From assembly GCF_006542335.1 (NCBI RefSeq), contig NZ_CP032485.1, positions 157,501-221,500 on the forward strand: a stretch of 64,000 bases of DNA, in the 5' to 3' direction. The notes below the pieces were generated by a model. It was not told where the DNA came from. It did not search any database and saw only the letters and a list, made by a program, of their open reading frames with translations. Each line of letters begins with the position of its first letter. Positions within the stretch are counted from its first letter, which is position 1. Of the stretch, positions 52,945 through 60,869 are shown in pieces. Both the position numbers and the translations under genes were made by a program. Source of the stretch: Neokomagataea tanensis (GTDB taxonomy: Bacteria > Pseudomonadota > Alphaproteobacteria > Acetobacterales > Acetobacteraceae).

Positions 52945-54369
52945 ATGTTTGGCCTATCCGCTTTATTCTTGGCGCGATTTCAATTCGCGTTCACAGTCGG
53001 GTTTCACATTGTATTCCCGGCTTTCTCAATCGGGCTAGCTGCCTATCTTGCCGTTCTCGAAGGCCTATGGCTGAAGACCGGTCGCGGCGCCTATCTCGAC
53101 CTCTTCAAGTACTGGCTCAAAATCTTCGCCATCGTCTTCGCGATGGGCGTGGTTTCCGGGCTGGTCATGTCCTACGAATTCGGTACGAACTGGTCTCAGT
53201 TCTCGCAGAAAGCCGGACCGGTCCTCGGCCCAATGCTTGCCTACGAAGTTATGACCGCGTTCTTCTTGGAAGCAGGCTTCCTTGGCGTCATGATGTTCGG
53301 TCTTAACCGCGTTGGTAAGGGCCTGCACTTTGGCTCAACCTGCATGGTGTCCATCGGCACGCTGATCTCCATGTCGTGGATCTTGTCATCCAACTCGTGG
53401 ATGCAGACGCCACAAGGCTACATCATTGACGAAGCAACAGGCCGCTTCCTGCCGAAAGATTGGCTGCAGATCATCTTCAACCCATCTTTCCCGTACCGCT
53501 TGGTACACATGGGTCTAGCTGCATTCCTCTGCGTTGCATTCATCGTTGCAGGTGTAGGTGGCTGGCACCTGCTCAAGGCTCGCCGTGAAGGCCGTGAGCC
53601 GTCCGAGCAAGTGCGCCTGATGTTCTCAATGGCCATGTGGCTGGCAGCTATCGTGTCTCCCATCCAGGTGCTCGCAGGTGACACACAAGGCCTGAACACC
53701 CTTGAATACCAGCCTGCTAAGATTGCAGCCATGGAAGGCGACTGGGAATCTGAAGGTCGCGCACCAGAAATCCTGTTCGGTATTCCGGACATGGAAACTG
53801 AAACAACGAAGTACCGTGTGGAGCTTCCACTGGTTGGTTCTTTGATCCTGACACACAGCCTCGACGGTAAAGTGCCAGGCCTTAAAGACTATCCAAAGGA
53901 AATGCGCCCATACTCACCACTGCTCTTCTTCTCCTTCCGCATCATGGTTGCGCTGGGTATGCTGATGGCTCTGGTCGGTGTCTGGTCGCTGCTGCTGCGC
54001 TGGAAAGGCCGGTTGTACGACTCAAAACTGCTCCATCGCGTAGCATTGCTGATGTCCCCTGCCGGCTTCATCGCTCTACTCTGCGGCTGGATTACGACTG
54101 AAGTTGGACGCCAACCTTTCACGGTCTATGGCTTGCTGCGCACAGACGAAAGTGCCTCTCCGGTTGCTCTCGGCAGCATCGAAACATCGATGGTTGCCTT
54201 CGTCATTGTGTACTTCATCGTTTTCGTAGGCGGCATGGGCATCCTGCTGAATGCATTCCGTCATGAGCCTCATAACAACGAAGAAGGTCCAGACGAGCAT
54301 CAGCCACACATGTCTGCTGGCACCACGCAAGTCTCTCACCACCCCCGCAGCCACAGCCTGGCTGAGTAA
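52945..54369 (+). CDS. cioA: cyanide-insensitive bd-type quinol oxidase subunit I
   Basis: 474 residues. CioA carries hemes and the quinol site of a cytochrome bd-type oxidase that resists cyanide. 'ARFQFAFTVGFHIVFPAFSI' holds the first His ligand, 'MSYEFGTNWSQFSQKAGPVL' and 'FFLEAGFLGVMMFGLNRVG' are the oxidase core, and the short Q-loop (about 255-330) places it in the CIO class instead of E. coli CydA (about 522). GGAGG precedes the ATG. cioB follows after 20 bases. The C-terminal 30 residues are His-rich and soluble. Confidence 0.96.
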   Translation: MFGLSALFLARFQFAFTVGFHIVFPAFSIGLAAYLAVLEGLWLKTGRGAYLDLFKYWLKIFAIVFAMGVVSGLVMSYEFGTNWSQFSQKAGPVLGPMLAYEVMTAFFLEAGFLGVMMFGLNRVGKGLHFGSTCMVSIGTLISMSWILSSNSWMQTPQGYIIDEATGRFLPKDWLQIIFNPSFPYRLVHMGLAAFLCVAFIVAGVGGWHLLKARREGREPSEQVRLMFSMAMWLAAIVSPIQVLAGDTQGLNTLEYQPAKIAAMEGDWESEGRAPEILFGIPDMETETTKYRVELPLVGSLILTHSLDGKVPGLKDYPKEMRPYSPLLFFSFRIMVALGMLMALVGVWSLLLRWKGRLYDSKLLHRVALLMSPAGFIALLCGWITTEVGRQPFTVYGLLRTDESASPVALGSIETSMVAFVIVYFIVFVGGMGILLNAFRHEPHNNEEGPDEHQPHMSAGTTQVSHHPRSHSLAE

Positions 54370-54389
54370 GAAGTCAGAGAGAGAAAACG

Positions 54390-55412
54390 ATGATAGAATC
54401 AGCCTACTGGCTTCCCGTGGTGTGGGCCGTCCTCGCGGCCACCGCCATCTTCCAATACGTTGTCCTTGACGGTTTCGACCTCGGGATCGGGGTTCTGTTC
54501 CTTAAGGAACGGAACCACGACCACCGTAACGTCATGGTTAACACTGTCGCCCCTGTCTGGGACGGCAACGAGACCTGGATGATTTTTGGCGGGGCAACGC
54601 TGTACGGCGTTTTCCCCGTTGCCTACGGAACAATCCTTCCGGCACTTTACCTGCCCATCCTGTTCATGCTCTTAGCCCTCATCCTGCGCGGCGTTGGTTT
54701 TGAGTTCCGCTTCAAGATGAAATCATCCGCAAGCCAGTTCCTTTGGGACAGCGCGTTCTGCGGTGGTTCTATCGTGGCGTCCTTTATGCAGGGTATTATT
54801 CTCGGTACGCTGGTTCAGGGCATCCCAACGAAAAACCATGTTTTCGTAGGTACGCCATTTGACTGGTTTACGCCGTTCGCACTGTTCTGCGGCCTCGCGG
54901 TCACCATCGGATACACCTTGTTGGGTTCGACATGGTTGATCTGGCGCTGTGAAGGTGAACTGCAAAAGACAATGCGCCGTGCTTCTTACGGCCTCGGCGT
55001 ATTAATGCTCTTGTGCATCGTGATCGTTTCAGTCTGGACGCTGAACCTCCACACGACCTACATGGATCGTTGGTTGGTCTGGCCGCAAATTGCGCTGATT
55101 GCTCCGGTACCAGTTGCTACGGTTGTTGTCGCAGCGGGGCTGTTCCTTGGCCTGCGCCATGCACCCTCACAGTTGCTTCCATTCGTCGCAACTCTGCTGC
55201 TGTTCTTCCTGTGCTTTACAGGCTTAGGCATCAATATCTGGCCGAACATTGTTCCGCCATCGATCACCATCTGGGAAGCGTCATCACCACCACAATCTCA
55301 AGCTTTCTTGCTGGTCGGTGCGATGTTCCTGCTGCCAATCATCCTTGCGTACACAGTCTACTCTTACTACGTGTTCCGCGGGAAGGTAACGGCAGATCAT
55401 CACTACCACTAA
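54390..55412 (+). CDS. cioB: cyanide-insensitive bd-type quinol oxidase subunit II
   Basis: 340 residues, eight to nine helices. 'FQYVVLDGFDLGIGVLFL', 'VMVNTVAPVWDGNETWMIFG' and 'ALYLPILFMLLALILRGVGF' followed by 'EFRFK' are the CydB signatures. With CioA it oxidises ubiquinol and reduces oxygen to water without pumping protons. A 51-residue membrane protein gene follows 24 bases after the stop, completing the operon. Confidence 0.96.
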   Translation: MIESAYWLPVVWAVLAATAIFQYVVLDGFDLGIGVLFLKERNHDHRNVMVNTVAPVWDGNETWMIFGGATLYGVFPVAYGTILPALYLPILFMLLALILRGVGFEFRFKMKSSASQFLWDSAFCGGSIVASFMQGIILGTLVQGIPTKNHVFVGTPFDWFTPFALFCGLAVTIGYTLLGSTWLIWRCEGELQKTMRRASYGLGVLMLLCIVIVSVWTLNLHTTYMDRWLVWPQIALIAPVPVATVVVAAGLFLGLRHAPSQLLPFVATLLLFFLCFTGLGINIWPNIVPPSITIWEASSPPQSQAFLLVGAMFLLPIILAYTVYSYYVFRGKVTADHHYH

Positions 55413-55436
55413 GGCATCCATGAGGGAGCGCTCACG

Positions 55437-55592
55437 ATGAAGATTGAGTATGGTCGCCCTACAGAGGGCAAAGGAACCTTCGCTTGGCTTAAACGCGTCG
55501 GTTGGCTCCTGTTCTTCTGGATTGGCGGCGTCGCCGTCGTGAGTTGCACCGCAGAGCTCCTGAAGAAAATTATCTTCTCAGGGATGCATTAA
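55437..55592 (+). CDS. DUF2474-like small subunit of the Cio oxidase
   Basis: 51 residues, starting MKIEYGRPTEGKGTFAWLKR and ending LLKKIIFSGMH. The body is one membrane helix (about 21-38, VGWLLFFWIGGVAVVSC), preceded by a Trp/Lys-rich turn. A very small one-helix protein encoded after cioB fits DUF2474, the CioAB counterpart of CydX, which stabilises hemes. GGGAG lies a good distance before the ATG. The gene is easily missed because of its length. Confidence 0.8.
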   Translation: MKIEYGRPTEGKGTFAWLKRVGWLLFFWIGGVAVVSCTAELLKKIIFSGMH

Positions 55593-55600
55593 GGTCCGTG

Positions 55601-55636
55601 AAAACCCCATTCCTATTAAAGGAATGGGGTTTTTTG
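55601..55636. terminator. intrinsic terminator after the cio operon
   Basis: AACCCCATTCCT-ATTAA-AGGAATGGGGTT followed by TTTT. The A-run on the left lets it also serve the convergent gene ending at 55643. Confidence 0.93.
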
Positions 55637-55642
55637 TTAGTC

Positions 55643-56053
55643 TTAATGCCCGCCCGGCGTGCGGTAACTGCCACCGCCCATTGGCCCTGCAATCGTGTAG
55701 GCTGCTCCAAATTTCCCAACAGAAGATCCTGTTACGGGATCATGCAGCGAAGCTTCTGTTCCGGGCAGTTGATGCCCACCAAACAATGCAGCAACGCTCT
55801 TCTTCCACCACTGCACCACTCGCCCCGCAACAGTGTAATGCATTGGCGGCTCACGTACCGTTGAATGCGACAGCACATCCCCATGCAGAGACGGCCCAGA
55901 ATGGTCTAGGAAATCTGCTTTGATGTTGGGAGCAACAAAAAGATTAATGCCCTGCCGCTTTACATTTGTACTGCGCGCACTGACTACATGCATAGACACG
56001 CATTGCATGCACAAAACGCTAAAACACACCGCACGCACGACTCCCTTCGACAT
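55643..56053 (-). CDS. hypothetical secreted protein
   Basis: 136 residues. The N-terminus (VRAVCFSVLCMQCVSMHVVSA) is a plausible signal peptide with two Cys. The rest is 'NLFVAPNIKADFLDHSGP', a His-containing middle and a Gly-rich end 'TIAGPMGGGSYRTPGGH'. No known domain recognised. AGG-type ribosome site before the ATG. It is convergent with the cio operon and stands alone. Confidence 0.6.
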   Translation of the reverse strand: MSKGVVRAVCFSVLCMQCVSMHVVSARSTNVKRQGINLFVAPNIKADFLDHSGPSLHGDVLSHSTVREPPMHYTVAGRVVQWWKKSVAALFGGHQLPGTEASLHDPVTGSSVGKFGAAYTIAGPMGGGSYRTPGGH

Positions 56054-56230
56054 GAAACCTCCATACGCGGCACGGCGCCACCTTGTGATCCTGAAGCTTT
56101 GAGGGCGTATCTCTTCTTTTGGAGAAGATTCATGCCGCCCCCCTCCTGAGAAAGGACGATATGGTCTTGCAGGTTTGTAAAAATCTTAACAGTCACACCC
56201 GCTTTTGCGCATTAAAAACGCAGTCATCTT

Positions 56231-56938
56231 TCAGCTAGCGTCTTTAGCGCGGCGTAACTCAGCAAAGCTCTCCACCGTCGGCGCGCGAAGAAATGGATTA
56301 ACCTGACGCTCCAAGCCCAGATAAGTCGGCAAACTTGGGCGCCCCTCCGTACGAAGTGCAAAAACGCTACTTTCGTATGCCTTCAAAGCCGCATTTTCAG
56401 GCTCGATTTGCCGGGCAAAACGAATGTTGGATTCCGTGTATTCATGCCCTGCACACAATAATGTCTCATCTGGCAATGCGTCGAATAGACGTATGCTCTT
56501 AAATAATTCGTCTGCACTTCCTTCGAGCAAACGCCCGCAGCCAACGCTGAACAGAACATCGCCACAAAACAAAGCGGGTATCTGGGGCATGAAGTATGAG
56601 ACATGGCCGATAGCGTGACCCGGAGTTGCAAAGACTTGAACACTCAACCCACAATCAAAAACATCCCCACCCCGGACCTCTCGGTCTAATTGAGGCATAC
56701 GGGCTGTTCCAGCTCCGATCACTTCTGCGCCATATCGTTCACGCAGAATATCTGTTCCGCCGGTATGATCCGCGTGGTGATGCGTTAGTAAGATCCAATC
56801 AAGGCGCCCCTCATCCAAAACTTTCATACAGTCTTCAGCACATCCGGGATCCACCAGAATTCTTTCCCCACCAGGGCACGTGACAAGCCATGCATAATTA
56901 TCACTGAGCACCGGAATCGCTTGCACTTGGTATGACAT
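56231..56938 (-). CDS. gloB: hydroxyacylglutathione hydrolase (glyoxalase II)
   Basis: 235 residues from the ATG at 56938 with AAAGGAAA upstream. GloB cleaves S-lactoylglutathione from methylglyoxal detoxification. The metallo-beta-lactamase metal motif is 'ILLTHHHADHTGGTDILRE' (THxHxDH), with 'FATPGHAIGHVSYFM', 'LFCGDVLFSVGCGRLLEG' and 'LCAGHEYTESNIRFA'. Normal length is about 240-255. Divergent from the methyltransferase gene, a frequent pairing in Alphaproteobacteria. Confidence 0.95.
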   Translation of the reverse strand: MSYQVQAIPVLSDNYAWLVTCPGGERILVDPGCAEDCMKVLDEGRLDWILLTHHHADHTGGTDILRERYGAEVIGAGTARMPQLDREVRGGDVFDCGLSVQVFATPGHAIGHVSYFMPQIPALFCGDVLFSVGCGRLLEGSADELFKSIRLFDALPDETLLCAGHEYTESNIRFARQIEPENAALKAYESSVFALRTEGRPSLPTYLGLERQVNPFLRAPTVESFAELRRAKDAS

Positions 56939-56979
56939 GATCGTTTCCTTTCTTCGTCGCAAAACGCTAAACAAGACCC

Positions 56980-57618
56980 ATGCAGACACACAGGCCTCAG
57001 CCCCCGGATACCACTGCGTTTTACAACACGCCGATCGGGCAAAGGGTACAAACCCTAATTCAACGCCATCTTAACAGCCTGCATTTGCCTCCATGCTCAC
57101 GCGCCATTGGCATAGGCGATGCCTCACCTTACGCCTCCTCACTGCCTGAGCACACTATTCTGGCGCGGCCAGCCCACTCATTTCACAACAAAACGTCGCA
57201 ACGTGAATGCGTAGTTGATACAACGCGCTTACCTTTTGATGATTGCTCCGTGCCGCTTATTTTTGCCATTCATGCTTTGGAATTTGCGCCCTCTCCCCCG
57301 GAATTGCTCCGCGCACTGTGGAAGGCGCTGACAGATGACGGGTACCTTATACTGATTGTACCCAACCGCTCCGGGTTATGGGCGCACTCTGATCGTACAC
57401 CTTTCGGCCACGGAACTCCTTTTAGCACGGGTCAGATTCAAAAATTACTCACACAAAGTCTTTTTAAAACAGACGTTAAGCGTTCGGCGCTTATAACCCC
57501 CCCTGCCTTCTCAAACACAGCTCCGGCAGGCTTTTTGAGCGCTTTGCCGCATATCTCCCCTCCACCCTTGCAGGGCTGCATCTTCTCGTCGTGCGCAAGA
57601 ACCTGTACGCTGGCTTAG
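56980..57618 (+). CDS. SAM-dependent methyltransferase, C-terminus altered by a frameshift
   Basis: 212 residues as read. 'TAFYNTPIGQRVQTLIQRHL', 'VVDTTRLPFDDCSVPLIFAI' followed by 'HALEFAPSPPELLRALWKAL', and 'DGYLILIVPNRSGLWAHSDR' are blocks of the methyltransferase encoded beside gloB in Alphaproteobacteria. After residue 174 the reading turns into an unlikely Pro/Cys/Ser-rich tail. In the -1 frame the DNA encodes GRLFERFAAYLPSTLAGLHL then LVVRKNLYAGLA, which looks like the true end and runs to a stop at 57704. One extra C in the C7 tract (57497-57503) would join them into about 241 residues. The cause may be a sequencing error, mutation or slippage. Confidence 0.78.
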   Translation: MQTHRPQPPDTTAFYNTPIGQRVQTLIQRHLNSLHLPPCSRAIGIGDASPYASSLPEHTILARPAHSFHNKTSQRECVVDTTRLPFDDCSVPLIFAIHALEFAPSPPELLRALWKALTDDGYLILIVPNRSGLWAHSDRTPFGHGTPFSTGQIQKLLTQSLFKTDVKRSALITPPAFSNTAPAGFLSALPHISPPPLQGCIFSSCARTCTLA

Positions 57619-57736
57619 CATTACCCGTTGGGCACAAAGTTGTGCCAACGGCCCGACACATCACAGCTGCGGCTTGGAGCCATCAAGACCCTTCTTCATC
57701 TTGACCCACCAGCCCAGCACCGCCAAAGAGTGAACC

Positions 57737-58414
57737 ATGTCTCTTATACAATCTTTGAAGCTCGTTCTCTCGCCGCCTCACCGCGCCGCGACCCCCTTCC
57801 TCGCAGCTGGCACAGCTGTAGCCCTTCTGGGCCGCCTTACCCCATGGCGTGCTACCCGCGCCGTCGGCAAAGCAGGTTTGGCATTCTCCGCTTTTTGCCT
57901 TTACTTCTTCCGCGATCCCAAGCGCTTCCCGCCGCAAGATGAGAGCCTTGTCATCGCACCCGCCGATGGCCGCGTGACCGGTATTTCTCTCGTTGCACCA
58001 CCTGCTGCGCTTGAAATGGGCAACACACCAGTCTGGCGTGTTTCAATTTTCCTGTCCGTTTTGGATGTGCACATCAACCGTATGCCTGCCGCTGGCAAAG
58101 TAACGAAGATTGCGTACCACGCAGGCAAATTCCTGAACGCAAGCCTCGACAAGGCATCTGAGCACAATGAGCGTAACGAACTACGCCTGACGCTGGCTGA
58201 TGGCCGCAATATTGGCGTAGTCCAGATCGCAGGCCTTATTGCACGCCGCATTCTGTGTTTCGTCCACGAAGGTGATGCCGTCGAAGCTGGCGAACGCTTT
58301 GGCCTTATCCGCTTTGGCTCCCGTACAGATGTGTACCTGCCTGCTGGCGTAGAGCCATTAGTTGCAAAAGGCCAAACGATGACCGGCGGTGAAACCGTCC
58401 TCGCACGGCTGTAA
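57737..58414 (+). CDS. psd: phosphatidylserine decarboxylase
   Basis: 225 residues, the short (type II) form. The pyruvoyl enzyme makes phosphatidylethanolamine. The self-cleavage Ser is in 'GLIRFGSRTDVYLPAGVE'. 'VIAPADGRVTGISL' and 'VSIFLSVLDVHINRMPAAGK' are conserved; the hydrophobic start anchors the membrane. The stop overlaps pssA (TAATG). Confidence 0.95.
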   Translation: MSLIQSLKLVLSPPHRAATPFLAAGTAVALLGRLTPWRATRAVGKAGLAFSAFCLYFFRDPKRFPPQDESLVIAPADGRVTGISLVAPPAALEMGNTPVWRVSIFLSVLDVHINRMPAAGKVTKIAYHAGKFLNASLDKASEHNERNELRLTLADGRNIGVVQIAGLIARRILCFVHEGDAVEAGERFGLIRFGSRTDVYLPAGVEPLVAKGQTMTGGETVLARL

Positions 58415-59307
58415 TGAAACAGGACGCCCGCGCAGCTATGCACGCTTCACCAACCCCACGCCAAAAACGGCGCATCCGCCGCCGCCTTCGCCGCATGGGG
58501 CGCCCTGCACGCGTACGTGTGCGCGGCCCGTCCTTTAACCGGCTGATCCCCAATATTTTAACAATGTTGGGGCTCTGCGCTGGCTTGAGCGGTATGCGCT
58601 TTGCTCTGGAACATAACTTTCAGAAAGCCGTTATCGCTCTCCTCATTGCCGCATGTATTGATGGCTTAGACGGTCGAATTGCTCGCCTACTACGCGGCAC
58701 TTCTCGCTTCGGTGCAGAATTCGACAGCCTCTCAGACTTTGTCTGTTTTGGCGTCGCACCTTCTTTCGCGCTGCTGATGTGGTCTTTGCAAGACGCAGGG
58801 CGCTACGCCTTCATTCCTTGCATGATGTTCACAGTCTGCATGGCTCTACGCCTTGCACGCTTTAATGCGGCTCTGGATGATGACGACAAGCCGGATTATT
58901 CAGCGAATTTTTTCACTGGTGTGCCCGCCCCAGCTGGCGCTGGCGTCGTGCTCTTTCCAATCTTTTTAGGGTTGGAAGCTGACCGTTTTGACATGCCAGC
59001 GTTATCAGCTTTCGCCCACGCACCAATCGTTTCGGCGCTATGCTTGGCCCTTACGGGCATGCTGTTAGTTTCGACGATCCCTGTGTGGTCGTTTAAAAAC
59101 TTCAAAGTCCCATCGCGCTATGTTCTTCCCCTTTTGCTGGGCACAGTGCTGTTTGCAGGGTTCTTGGTTGCTGACCCGTGGGGCGCACTTGCGAGTGCTG
59201 GCATCATTTATCTAATAATGCTGCCATTCTCCCGCCGCTCGCACCGTCGCTTGCGTCAAGCTGCGGAAGAAATGACTGAGCGCGTAGAAGACGAAACGCC
59301 CGCTTAA
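58414..59307 (+). CDS. pssA: CDP-diacylglycerol--serine O-phosphatidyltransferase
   Basis: 297 residues. It makes phosphatidylserine for Psd. The CDP-alcohol phosphotransferase motif is 'DGLDGRIARLLRGTSRFGAE' followed by 'FDSLSDFVCFG'. The N-terminal 35 residues are strongly basic (RQKRRIRRRLRRMGRPARVR), longer than usual. About eight helices. Overlaps psd by one base. Confidence 0.94.
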   Translation: MKQDARAAMHASPTPRQKRRIRRRLRRMGRPARVRVRGPSFNRLIPNILTMLGLCAGLSGMRFALEHNFQKAVIALLIAACIDGLDGRIARLLRGTSRFGAEFDSLSDFVCFGVAPSFALLMWSLQDAGRYAFIPCMMFTVCMALRLARFNAALDDDDKPDYSANFFTGVPAPAGAGVVLFPIFLGLEADRFDMPALSAFAHAPIVSALCLALTGMLLVSTIPVWSFKNFKVPSRYVLPLLLGTVLFAGFLVADPWGALASAGIIYLIMLPFSRRSHRRLRQAAEEMTERVEDETPA

Positions 59308-59332
59308 AAGCGGGCGCCTCGTAAAAAGATAC

Positions 59333-60268
59333 TTACTCTGTTACGTCCCATAGCCACGCTGCACCGCGTACACCTGAACTGTCCCCGTGGACATTTTTTA
59401 CGATCGGTGTTGTGCATGTGGGAGTAATGACGTGTTTGCCCAACAGGCCCGGAACACGCTCATACAACGATTTCAAATTAGAAATTCCACCACCCACAAC
59501 AATCACGTTCGGGTCTAGGAAGTTAATGGCCAACGCACATGCACGTGCGAATCGCTCCATGTAACGGTTTAGCGCTGCGATTGCAGCTTGGTCACCGTTC
59601 TTTGCAGCTTCTTCAATTCCCGCCGTATTTCGGTTGCCTTCGCCCAGCCAGTCAGCCGCAAGAGCCGGACCGCAGAGATAACGCTCCATACAGCCTGTGT
59701 TGCCACAGAAGCATGTACGTGCAGGCAGGTCATCCTGTGCAGGCCATGGTAGCGGAATATGACCCCACTCACCCGCAATATGATGTTGACCTTCAAGCAC
59801 ACGTCCACGGTTTACAATGCCTGACCCCATGCCGGTGCCAACGATGATACCGAAAACGGTTGTAGCACCCTTGCCAGCGCCATCTGCCGCTTCAGATAAA
59901 GCGAAGCAGTTTGCGTCGTTCTCGGTCCGCACAGGGCGAGCCAGAGCCGACTCCAAGTCCTGACCGAAAGGCTGATTATTCAGCCACGTCGCATTTGCGT
60001 TTTTGATCAGGCCTGTCTCTGGCGAAATAGAGCCCGGAATGCCAATTCCCAAAGTGGATGTATGCTGGCCGGCCGATACCCGATGGCTCGGTACAGCAGC
60101 CAAACGATGATCTACAGCTGAAACTAGATCACGGATAGCCACAACCATTTCGGGGTAAACACCCGGGTTAGGAATGCGCTCGCGCAGGACCAAGTCGCCC
60201 TGCCGGTTGAGCGCTGCAATCTCGATCTTCGTTCCACCAAGATCAATACCAAGACGATAATCAGCCAT
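59333..60268 (-). CDS. ROK family sugar kinase (probable fructokinase)
   Basis: 311 residues from the ATG at 60268. 'RLGIDLGGTKIEIAALNRQG' is the ATP-binding phosphate-1 motif; 'GIIVGTGMGSGIV' and 'EWGHIPLPW' are ROK signatures, and 'CFCGNTGCMERYLCGPAL' is the zinc-binding CxCGxxGCxE motif. The substrate is a hexose; fructose or N-acetylglucosamine are the candidates, and I favour fructose because acetic acid bacteria use ROK fructokinases. It is convergent with pssA (25 bases between stops). Confidence 0.85.
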   Translation of the reverse strand: MADYRLGIDLGGTKIEIAALNRQGDLVLRERIPNPGVYPEMVVAIRDLVSAVDHRLAAVPSHRVSAGQHTSTLGIGIPGSISPETGLIKNANATWLNNQPFGQDLESALARPVRTENDANCFALSEAADGAGKGATTVFGIIVGTGMGSGIVNRGRVLEGQHHIAGEWGHIPLPWPAQDDLPARTCFCGNTGCMERYLCGPALAADWLGEGNRNTAGIEEAAKNGDQAAIAALNRYMERFARACALAINFLDPNVIVVGGGISNLKSLYERVPGLLGKHVITPTCTTPIVKNVHGDSSGVRGAAWLWDVTE

Positions 60269-60389
60269 CGTGTACCCCGTACCTGAAAGGTCCAAACGTC
60301 GGTTGCTTTAAAAACACATGCTGCTTATGCGACGATCCTGTGTACTTCGGAAGGGCTAGGACGCATTTTTACCGCACAAATTCGCGCGA

Positions 60390-60869
60390 CTATGACGTAA
60401 TGCCGTCTCTAAAGCCTATCAAAGCCGCTAAAATAGCTCTCGGTTCAGGTGGGCAGCCATGCACAGCCCGCTGAACCCGCGTCAGGCCAGACAATCCACC
60501 CAAAGTGGCATAACTCTTTCCAAACGGCCCGCCGTCTATTGCACAACGCCCAATCGCAATCAGACAGCGCCCTGCGGGCATAGCACGCCACACTTGGTCT
60601 AATCTTTCAGCGCAGCGCCGAGAAATAGTCCCGGTCACCAGCAGCCAATCTGCGTCTTCTGCCCTATGAACGCGCCTGAAACCTGCCTGCTCCAAAGCAT
60701 AGCCCCCTCCACAAAGAGCCTCCAGTTCCATCGCACAACCTTCACAGCTTCCCGTCTCAAGAAAATACACGTTGACCGGCAAAGCCCCCGCCGCACCTAC
60801 TGGCGCATGCGCTCGCCAACGATGTGCATCCAAAAACGCTTCTATGATACCTAGAGCACGGCTCTTCAT
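60390..60869 (-). CDS. NuoB/HyfI-like Fe-S subunit of a hydrogenase-related complex
   Basis: 159 residues. The proximal [4Fe-4S] ligands are present: 'LETGSCEGCAMELEAL' (Cys42, Cys45), 'AIGRCAIDGGPF' and 'VHGCPPEPRAILAALIGF'. This is the small subunit of group 4 hydrogenase-like complexes and of Complex I. It is about as long as HyfI is short, and it overlaps the large-subunit gene by four bases (ATGA). It is last in the visible operon. Confidence 0.86.
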   Translation of the reverse strand: MKSRALGIIEAFLDAHRWRAHAPVGAAGALPVNVYFLETGSCEGCAMELEALCGGGYALEQAGFRRVHRAEDADWLLVTGTISRRCAERLDQVWRAMPAGRCLIAIGRCAIDGGPFGKSYATLGGLSGLTRVQRAVHGCPPEPRAILAALIGFRDGITS

